A DNA stretch of 64,000 bases, from positions 62,001-126,000 of the IMG/VR virus record IMGVR_UViG_3300017746_000001. The stretch is one strand, 5' to 3'. Positions within the stretch are counted from its first letter, which is position 1. Each line of letters begins with the position of its first letter. Source of the DNA: a virus. Positions 50,109 to 56,147 of the stretch are shown here, one piece after another. The notes below the pieces were generated by a model that was not told where the DNA came from, did not search any database, and was given only the letters and a program-made list of their open reading frames with translations. Made by a program: the position numbers and the translations under genes.

Positions 50109-51869
50109 TTACTTAGAACGATTTTTTTGAGACACTTTTTTGGGATTCCTGGCTTTGTGAGCCTTATTTCTTTCATCCCTACTCTTGTTTCTCATAGCAA
50201 TCGTTTCCTCGCTGTATGGTACTGCCAGAAGACAAATCGTTGGTTCTCCTGCAAAGTCCTCAACCCTCACTTGAAGGTGGGACGCATTCTTGCCAATATT
50301 CCCGCTTGTTGCGGTCTTGACTACTTGGGGTCTGGCTCTACTAGCATCTCGCGATACCAGTTGGTAGCCATCATTAGCCCCATATGGAAGGAACAAGTGG
50401 GTCTCGCTCAAAGCATCTATCGCTCGAACGAGTCCAGTCAGTTCGTGTAAAGGATCGGCTTCGACTAATTCCTTCGCCCTATTCAGTAAGAAACTGAAAT
50501 TTGTTAGAGCAAGGTCGTCTGAGCCTGTCCTGTTGTTCTGTCCAATTATGTCACATGTAGTCACGCTGCGGTTGAATCCCATAACCTCCAAGAACGGAAG
50601 TATTAGGCTTCTCACCGTCAAATCGCTGATATTATCCTTAGTCAACCAGATTTGAGACTGCGTCTTACCGTATTTGTTTGGCTTGTTCGCGTTCTCTACA
50701 GTTCTGGATGATTTCTTGAAGGCGCTGATGTGGAGTTTAATTCCATATGGGTGATCAAAATTCCAGTTAACCTCTTTGGCTTCCTGAAGCTGATTGCCCT
50801 CTAGTTGCCCTCCATGGGCAGCCACCAGTAGACTTCGTATCATATCTATGCTCAGAGGGGTTTTCCCACTAATCATAAAGTTCAACATAGGATGTATAGC
50901 GGTTCGGCTTGTCGCAAAGGACATTAAGCCTAGACGCGCTAGAACATTATGCTTGAATGCAAATGCATCGGCAAACCATGACGATTCATTGCGCTGGAAG
51001 TTCATTTGAGACTGTGTCAACAATCCCATTGCAATAGAGTTAGTCCTTTTTGGGTCAGGGAACGACATTTTTGTGTCTTTACCCTTACCGGACCTTCTCG
51101 GGGCTGATTCTATCTTGAAACAGCCTTGAACTTGCGCATTTTCATCTCCTGGACAAGTAACGATGTCATAGAGAGTCCATGTCGAGCATTCTGAAACTGC
51201 TTCTGTCATAATAAAGCCGAATTGAACGCCATCAGGCTTGTCTTTGCGGTTGTTAAGCGCTTCAACAAAGTCCTCGACATTCTCTCGACTGTATAGACCA
51301 GACGCAGCTATTCCACTAGACTGCAAATCGGAATGCATCTTTACATCTTCTGCGATGTCGATGCTCATTCCTAGCATGCTAGCAAATAAACTCGTGTCTC
51401 CTCCACCGTCTTCCAACGAAGAAATAATTGCGTATGAAGCTCCAAATCCGCGTGAGATTCTCTTCTCCCCAGGCTTTCGTGGATTATCCTCGAATATCTC
51501 TGGGTGGCGGTTTTCTAGTTCTGCTAGCCATTGCTTTCTATTGTGCGCATGATCTTTGCCTGTCACTATAACTTTGGAACGGATTCCGCAAATATTCGCT
51601 TCTCCGTATTTCCCTGTCTGTTGTCGTGCTAGGTCCATCGATTCAATTGCGTTCGCATTGACTTGTGCCTTTTCGCTTTCTTTCTGTTGGTTTGTGTGTA
51701 CACTAATGATTTCATCAATTAACAGATGTTTCTTAGGGTAATGTGAGAGTGTTATTCCCATTCCCTTTGCCTGTTCTCTTAGTTCTACCATTGTGTTCTT
51801 ATCCATTTTTTCATGTAGTGTAGCCTCTTGTGTGCTACCATTGCCTGTATAATTATTGTAAATTACCAT
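50109..51869 (-). CDS. 586-residue protein of unknown function
   Basis: Motif-led. Residues 22-55 (NTMVELREQAKGMGITLSHY, LIDEI) look like a SAP-like helix-turn-helix. The rest is a large alpha/beta region with no enzyme motif I know, and the C-terminus is very basic (KAHKARNPKKVSQKNRSK). It lies next to the large structured RNA and could be its protein partner or a virion protein; both are inference. Confidence 0.7.
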   Translation of the reverse strand: MVIYNNYTGNGSTQEATLHEKMDKNTMVELREQAKGMGITLSHYPKKHLLIDEIISVHTNQQKESEKAQVNANAIESMDLARQQTGKYGEANICGIRSKVIVTGKDHAHNRKQWLAELENRHPEIFEDNPRKPGEKRISRGFGASYAIISSLEDGGGDTSLFASMLGMSIDIAEDVKMHSDLQSSGIAASGLYSRENVEDFVEALNNRKDKPDGVQFGFIMTEAVSECSTWTLYDIVTCPGDENAQVQGCFKIESAPRRSGKGKDTKMSFPDPKRTNSIAMGLLTQSQMNFQRNESSWFADAFAFKHNVLARLGLMSFATSRTAIHPMLNFMISGKTPLSIDMIRSLLVAAHGGQLEGNQLQEAKEVNWNFDHPYGIKLHISAFKKSSRTVENANKPNKYGKTQSQIWLTKDNISDLTVRSLILPFLEVMGFNRSVTTCDIIGQNNRTGSDDLALTNFSFLLNRAKELVEADPLHELTGLVRAIDALSETHLFLPYGANDGYQLVSRDASRARPQVVKTATSGNIGKNASHLQVRVEDFAGEPTICLLAVPYSEETIAMRNKSRDERNKAHKARNPKKVSQKNRSK

Positions 51870-51879
51870 GGTCAGTCAA

Positions 51880-52340
51880 ATAGTTGAGTATTCTAATTCT
51901 AGAGCAGCCTCTCTACTGCAGGCTTGCTAATATTGCAATACTAGCGGGTGCCTTCACTCACGAGTTCTAATTCGTGTATTGAGTTATTCGAGTTTTACCT
52001 CAAATACTACTCTAGAAGGGCTAGACCAAGCGTTCTGCTTTCACAGATTACCATTCTCGCCCCTGGTTGTTTGGCCTTTCGGCCTGATGGCATCATTTTA
52101 TCCCCTCTGCAACATCTCTGCTGGAAAGGACTGGACTCAATTATCGGATTTCCACTTCATCCGACCATCATTTTGTGGCCTCTCGGCCCTAGGTTTGCGA
52201 GGTTTCGCTCGCTCCGTTTACCCTCTCGGGCCTCGGTGTAGTTTGTATGAAGCCTCTCGGCTTCGTATGCAACTTCCTTCACCCTCAATTCCGGAACCCT
52301 GCATGGGCCTGCGCACTTTTGGTTGCGCATAGTAATACAT
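51880..52340 (-). ncRNA. Large structured RNA of about 450 nt
   Basis: No gene of fitting start lies here. Minus-strand hairpins with GNRA loops follow one another: GAAGCC GAGA GGCTTC (52249-52264), CCC GAGA GGG (52221-52230), GGCC GAGA GGCC (52177-52188), TCGGAT..ATCCGA (52144-52164), GGCC GAAA GGCC (52073-52084) and GCGCA..TGCGC near 52311-52329. GNRA loops identify the minus strand as the RNA. It starts at ACTAATCATG. It resembles in style, not in sequence I know, the big ornate RNAs of phages (GOLLD, ROOL). Confidence 0.75.
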
Positions 52341-52347
52341 GATTAGT

Positions 52348-52444
52348 TTACGAACCTACTAAATTCTTCTTAACTCATAAAGAATCTCGTAGTGAGTTAT
52401 GCAATAGAAAGCCAAAGGCTTTCTAGTGCTATTTCGTAATACAT
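52348..52444 (-). ncRNA. Small structured RNA, about 97 nt
   Basis: Starts at the same 16-base sequence as the large RNA (ACTAATCATGTATTAC). Two strong stems: AGAAAGCC TTT GGCTTTCT and TAACTCA..TGAGTTA. No open frame. It ends where the large RNA's start motif begins, so the two are adjacent transcription or processing units. Confidence 0.6.
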
Positions 52445-52521
52445 GATTAGTCCGAGATTGTTACTCACCACCTTATCTCGAATCGGGTGGGTCATAGTAT
52501 CTGCCATGAAATTTTTTGAAT

Positions 52522-52785
52522 TTACTGCGGGTGCTTTGATTGATGTCTAGCGACTGCAATCACATAATTTGCGTTTTGTTGGGCTTCTTTCAGTTGTTCT
52601 CGACTATTCCTTAAATCTTCTAAGGATTTGTCCCTGACTGCCTTTGTGATGAGCCTTTTCATCCACAAATGTGTGATTTGGTCGTCTAACTGGCGACCCG
52701 TCAACATTCTTGTTTTCATGTTTCCGTTACTTTTCTTTCGGAGAAGTGCATCCGACCCATTGGGATTTTTTTGCGTATTAGGCAT
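52522..52785 (-). CDS. Small basic helical protein amid RNA genes
   Basis: 87 residues from ATG after the variant ACTAACC. MPNTQKNPNGSDALLRKKSN, basic, then helical (LRNSREQLKEAQQNANYVIA). Only protein gene between the large RNA and the tRNA. About 75 bases after it form CGAGAT..ATCTCG and CCACC..GGTGG pairs. Possibly RNA-binding. Confidence 0.62.
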   Translation of the reverse strand: MPNTQKNPNGSDALLRKKSNGNMKTRMLTGRQLDDQITHLWMKRLITKAVRDKSLEDLRNSREQLKEAQQNANYVIAVARHQSKHPQ

Positions 52786-52798
52786 GGTTAGTTTTGGC

Positions 52799-52871
52799 GG
52801 GTCTAGCAGGGTTCGAACCTGCGGCCTTCCGGTTAAGAGCCGGACGCTCTACCTGACTAAGCTATAGACCC
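52799..52871 (-). tRNA. tRNA-Lys (CUU)
   Basis: A full 73-nt cloverleaf: acceptor GGGTCTA/TAGACCC (7 perfect pairs), D-arm GCTTAGTCAGGTAGAGC, anticodon stem TCCGG/CCGGA with loop CTCTTAA giving anticodon CUU, five-base variable loop, T-arm GCAGG TTCGAAC CCTGC. CCA is not encoded. A variant start motif lies about 36 bases upstream. Confidence 0.95.
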
Positions 52872-52879
52872 TTTTGACC

Positions 52880-52914
52880 CTCTGACGAGGGTTTTGTCGT
52901 AAAACATTGTTAGT
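52880..52914 (-). promoter_or_regulatory. Motif-variant leader of the tRNA gene
   Basis: ACTAACAATG followed by TTTTACGA and a CCCTC gtca GAGGG hairpin just before the tRNA. There is no protein frame, so the motif here must act on transcription or RNA processing and not on translation. Confidence 0.65.
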
Positions 52915-53570
52915 AGTAACATGTCGGTCTTTCCCGACTGTCTTTGTTTGATGAGATCAAGTCCCATCATGCGTATTTTATCAGCAATACATTATCAAAC
53001 TTCCTCGGGCATAGCCCGCACAACATCTTTTCCCTCGACCTAATCGTTAGGGAAATTCGTAGCCTGATTTGTGTTCACCGTTAGGTGTGTTGCATATCTT
53101 CCAGAGGTTAGCTTCTACCAGATTTCTCATTCTCAGAGTCAAGTTACCTGTTGGTAATCCTGTTCTGTGAGGCTGGTTTCGCAACGCCGCTTTCGCTTTT
53201 TCTCTCTCTCAATACTGCTGTAACGCATTTAGCGTATGTGTATGACACCCAATTCATCCCTAAATGGGGGCCGCCCGCCTTTTTGTTTCCAAAAATTGGA
53301 CTTTGGTTTCTGTTCATTCCTCTCAAGGAGGAGGCAACTACGCCCCAAAGTGATTCCAACTAGGTTAATCTGCTAAGAAAAACCCATTTGGCGGGTTACT
53401 CATCATGCATTCGAGCGAGAATAAATCTCGGGATTACTTCGTGAAATGCATGAGTTATTAATCCGGTGTTCCATGTTACTCTCACACATTCCTCAATGTT
53501 AGCACATTGCTTGTGTAAGTAGATCGTGTAGCCCCTCGGGGCAACCAGATGGAGAACTCTCGTTCTCACT
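52915..53570 (-). ncRNA. Structured gene-free stretch, candidate second large RNA
   Basis: About 650 bases without a supported gene. Minus-strand stems include CGGGC TAT GCCCG, TTACC aaca GGTAA, CACACC taac GGTG, CCTAAcgaTTAGG, GTCGGgaaagaCCGAC, GC GAAA GC and GCCCC GA GGGGC. Longer frames inside cross these stems and have neither motif nor SD. May be one large RNA or several. Confidence 0.55.
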
Positions 53571-53576
53571 ATATAG

Positions 53577-53690
53577 GCCATCGGCCCTCTAGAAGAGAGC
53601 CAAATACAGCCTTTCAGGCGCTTTGACACGCCTTTACACTATATAGGCCAACGGCTCTCTAGAAGAGAGCCATAGTTAGTACCATATAGA
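53577..53690 (-). repeat. Duplicated hairpin plus GCCGATGGC-TATA element
   Basis: Two copies, 70 bases apart, of a unit with a GGCTCTC ttcta GAGAGCC hairpin, GCCGATGGC (one copy GCCGTTGGC) and CTATATAGTG. A motif variant ACTAACTATG lies at the upstream end. The TATATA suggests promoter function. Confidence 0.65.
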
Positions 53691-53708
53691 GTAATTACTG
53701 TAGTATAC

Positions 53709-54152
53709 GCCATCGGCATTCTTGAACTAGGGACATAAATGCCTCTATTTCGTGTCAAATTAGCCTGTTACCAGGCGTTTTTCGAACCGTATGGCGATCT
53801 GAAGCTATTCACTACAATAAGTTAGTAGTAAATAGCCGCTATACTGTAGCATACGCCATCGGCCTTCTTGAAGAACGGACATTTCGTACCGTTCTAACTG
53901 CAAATCTGCCTGTTTCCAGGTGTCTTCTGAACCGAATAGCGATCTAAAGCTACTTACCACTATAAGTTAGTAGTAAATAGCCGCTATACTGTAGCATACG
54001 CCATCGGCATTTATCAAACAAGCCCTAATAGACTGTTTTTTCGGACCCCTAGGTGATTTTCCTAAGTGATCTGATATTCTTAGCTCACATATTTGTAAAT
54101 GTGTGCAAAGTTAATACCGAGTAGCACAATTGCTACTAATTACGCCATCGGC
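53709..54152 (-). repeat. Three tandem ~145-bp ncRNA-like units
   Basis: GCCGATGGCGTA recurs at 54144, 54000, 53855 and 53709 (spacing 144, 145 and 146). The units at 54000 and 53855 share the first 45 bases exactly (to CTACTAACTTAT), then diverge while keeping AGATCGC, CGGTTC and a CCTG..CAGG hairpin. The unit at 54144 is more distant but has the same order. No open frames. Each looks like promoter, ACTAAC start and a roughly 100-nt RNA. Confidence 0.72.
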
Positions 54153-54183
54153 ATTAATTAAGCAATCCCATTCTGACAGAAAT

Positions 54184-55080
54184 ATGGCTGATGCTCTGAG
54201 TATGGGACTTCGCTCTTTTGAAGGATTGAATTGCCCTGTAGGAAAACCTCCAGAGTGTATTTTTTCTGGAGGGGGCATCGAACTCAATACTGATGATAAC
54301 AAAGTTTTGGACAATCCTTCCTGCCCAGTCTGTGGATTAACCCCCGAACTAATGATTATGGAAAGTAGTTTAACATTCGATTCTGAGGGGCGAGCAATAG
54401 CTCCAGTTACTTTATCACTTACAGGTTCGCAAAGAAATAGAAGAGAGTTTAGAAACAAACTAACTGAAATGCTACTTAATCCGAAATTCGAACTATCTGC
54501 AAATGCACAGGGTCAAGGTGTGATTTACTTCGAAAAATTGTTAGATGCAGGGTATCACAAAGGAGGAACTGGTTTAGATGCTGTCACTCATACATCGATT
54601 TATTTAGCAACTAGATTTGATTACAACTTTGTGCCGTTAGATCAGATAGTTAATTCCGATTCTATTTTGAAGAAGAAAGTTAACAGGTTAGTGAAGAGAG
54701 CGATTAACGAGAAAGTAATAGAAAGACCTGTTGCTGAACCTTTATCTGTACTTAATTCCGTATTAGCGAGAAAACCTCAAACATCAGAAGTAGAGAAGCG
54801 AGCAAGGGAATTATCTAGAATACATGTACCAGGACTTCGCCCCCAATATCATGCTGCGGCTTCATTGTACATGGCACTTAGAGAAAATAACTCTAGATGG
54901 GAAGAGTGGATGAGCCAGGAATCCGTAGGAGAGATTTTTCACATTGGCAGAAAATCAGTAGGTTTAGGCTACAAGGCTATATCTGAAAGAGTGAATCCAA
55001 AGGATAACCCCCCTCCTAAGTGGGAAACTGGTCCAGGACTAACTGCTTCTCAAATACGCCAATTAAGAAAGTTGAGGTAA
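54184..55080 (+). CDS. Probable TFB-like transcription factor
   Basis: TFB bridges promoter and RNAP in archaea and has a zinc ribbon and two cyclin folds. Here 298 residues: an odd N-terminal Cys pattern (C..C and CPVC near residue 50), then LDAVTHTSIYLATRFDYNFV ... KKKVNRLVKRAI, like cyclin repeat one, and HAAASLYMALREN ... VGEIFHIGRKSVGLGYKAIS, like repeat two with its helix-turn-helix. Length matches TFB. Start: ATG chosen; a TTG lies 18 codons earlier. It diverges from the RNA array. Confidence 0.62.
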   Translation: MADALSMGLRSFEGLNCPVGKPPECIFSGGGIELNTDDNKVLDNPSCPVCGLTPELMIMESSLTFDSEGRAIAPVTLSLTGSQRNRREFRNKLTEMLLNPKFELSANAQGQGVIYFEKLLDAGYHKGGTGLDAVTHTSIYLATRFDYNFVPLDQIVNSDSILKKKVNRLVKRAINEKVIERPVAEPLSVLNSVLARKPQTSEVEKRARELSRIHVPGLRPQYHAAASLYMALRENNSRWEEWMSQESVGEIFHIGRKSVGLGYKAISERVNPKDNPPPKWETGPGLTASQIRQLRKLR

Positions 55081-55503
55081 TTTATCCTTAGCTTGGTCTT
55101 TTTTCATGTGATGAAGCATGTAGTGAATATCTCTTCTTGAAAATTTACCATTTGGCAGTTTTTTGGCTGAAATCCACTTATACCTGATAATTTGCCCGTC
55201 ATTTGCGTCAAAATCATCTAAACTAAGACCGTATAAATCCATAATTCTTTCTTGATCAACTTCTTCTTCGGGTATTAGCCCCCAGATAGTCTGCTTGTTT
55301 GAGTTGCTTGTTTCGTGATTCATTACTCTTGTATGCCCTGCTTTTGAGAATAAAGCAGGATAACTTGACAATACGCCTGCTATTGCTGACGAAGGCTCTC
55401 CTAGATGATCACTTATTGTTTCGAACTTGAGATCTTGATTTTCAAACTTAGCGAATACTTTTACTATTTTTTTAACGAGTGGGTTTTTTGCTTTCCTTCC
55501 CAT
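55063..55503 (-). CDS. Winged-helix protein
   Basis: 146 residues. LVKKIVKVFAKFENQDLKFE, TISDHLGEPSSAIAGVL is a winged-helix pattern; the C-terminal half is acidic then basic. It abuts the RHH gene, sharing one base, and converges on the TFB-like gene with an 18-base overlap. Possibly part of a two-gene regulator unit. Confidence 0.72.
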   Translation of the reverse strand: MGRKAKNPLVKKIVKVFAKFENQDLKFETISDHLGEPSSAIAGVLSSYPALFSKAGHTRVMNHETSNSNKQTIWGLIPEEEVDQERIMDLYGLSLDDFDANDGQIIRYKWISAKKLPNGKFSRRDIHYMLHHMKKDQAKDKLPQLS

Positions 55504-55709
55504 TAAAGTTCCCCCACTTCTACAGCCACACTTTCGCTGTGGATTTGTTCAATTTCTCTTTCTAGCTTACTGATATGCGCTTTCATTTCCTCTTCCTCCC
55601 TAATTAGTCCATTGATGACATCATCAAAAGACAGATACGGCCATTTTTTCCTCTCGCACAATTTTTGATGTGTTTCTAATTGAATAGAAACGACCTTCTT
55701 CGATGTCAT
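55503..55709 (-). CDS. RHH-like/coiled-coil regulator
   Basis: 68 residues, SD-like GGTGGT upstream. KKVVSIQLETHQKLCERKKW, PYLSFDDVINGLI fits a ribbon-helix-helix DNA-binding core, followed by a coiled coil. A 7-bp inverted repeat lies in its promoter, a likely autoregulatory operator. Confidence 0.72.
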   Translation of the reverse strand: MTSKKVVSIQLETHQKLCERKKWPYLSFDDVINGLIREEEEMKAHISKLEREIEQIHSESVAVEVGEL

Positions 55710-55723
55710 AATACCACCATTGA

Positions 55724-55750
55724 TTATACGCTAATGGAATTGTCGTATAA
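55724..55750. promoter_or_regulatory. Inverted repeat operator, TTATACG-N13-CGTATAA
   Basis: Perfect 7-base arms lie between the divergent RHH gene and the 90-residue plus gene; the right arm runs into the latter's ATG. Position suits binding by the RHH protein and control of both genes. Confidence 0.65.
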
Positions 55751-56022
55751 TGAGTTCGATTACAATGCAAGACATAGTAATGATTTTAGGGCACCTATAC
55801 TTCCATTGGAATATGTCAAGTGAGGCGGAGGAGTGGAATCCAGTTATCATGCGATGCTTGTCTAGAACACGAGATTCAGAATTCTCAGTAGAGGAAGCAT
55901 TCAATATTCGACAACAAATGAGGCGAAAGGGGTTGAACCCTGCGGCTATCGCATTACTTGTTCTTCAATTAGAAGATGTAGACCCTGTGAGGAAAAATGA
56001 TGCCCTTGACGGCTATTGCTAA
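55750..56022 (+). CDS. Hypothetical small helical protein
   Basis: 90 residues, start within the inverted repeat arm, so likely leaderless. Helical; pattern FSVEEAFNIRQQMRRKGLNP, AAIALLVLQLE. No family recognised. Confidence 0.68.
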   Translation: MSSITMQDIVMILGHLYFHWNMSSEAEEWNPVIMRCLSRTRDSEFSVEEAFNIRQQMRRKGLNPAAIALLVLQLEDVDPVRKNDALDGYC

Positions 56023-56140
56023 TCCCTTTTGTGGGCATAGCAAGGCAGAAGTAAGAGTTTTTCCCATTTTAGGAGTATCTTGTTCAGAGTGTAAAACCTG
56101 TGGACATATGTCGTTATCCATATACGACAAACACGCTTAG
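56000..56140 (+). CDS. 46-residue zinc-type protein
   Basis: ATG frame overlapping the gene before it by 23 bases: MPLTAIANPFCGHSKAEVRV, then CSECKTCGH. Cys and His spacing suggests a zinc site. It ends seven bases before the glycosyltransferase start. No SD seen. Confidence 0.5.
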   Translation: MPLTAIANPFCGHSKAEVRVFPILGVSCSECKTCGHMSLSIYDKHA

Positions 56141-56147
56141 AGGTTTT

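Noticed and set aside
51948-52332. Plus-strand frames through the large RNA
   Set aside because: They read through hairpins whose GNRA loops lie on the minus strand and have no start signal.
51880-52340. RNase P RNA or SRP RNA
   Set aside because: I looked for the conserved RNase P core sequences and the SRP helix 8 loop and did not find them; a covariance search would settle it.
53144-53359. 71-codon minus frame
   Set aside because: Same reasons: inside the structured gene-free stretch, no start signal.
53396-53629. 77-codon minus frame
   Set aside because: No motif or SD, crosses stem-loops of the structured region, and the product shows no domain pattern.
53820-53900. GGTTCGAA-like sequence in an array unit as a tRNA T-arm
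   Set aside because: No matching stem, acceptor helix or anticodon arm around it.
52900-53971. TACTAAC and TACTGAC look like intron branch-point sequences
   Set aside because: No 5' splice sites or split frames are visible; the resemblance is short and best taken as coincidence.
53690-54152. CRISPR array
   Set aside because: Repeat period is about 145 bases with long shared segments and internal hairpins; no short identical repeats with unique spacers and no cas genes.
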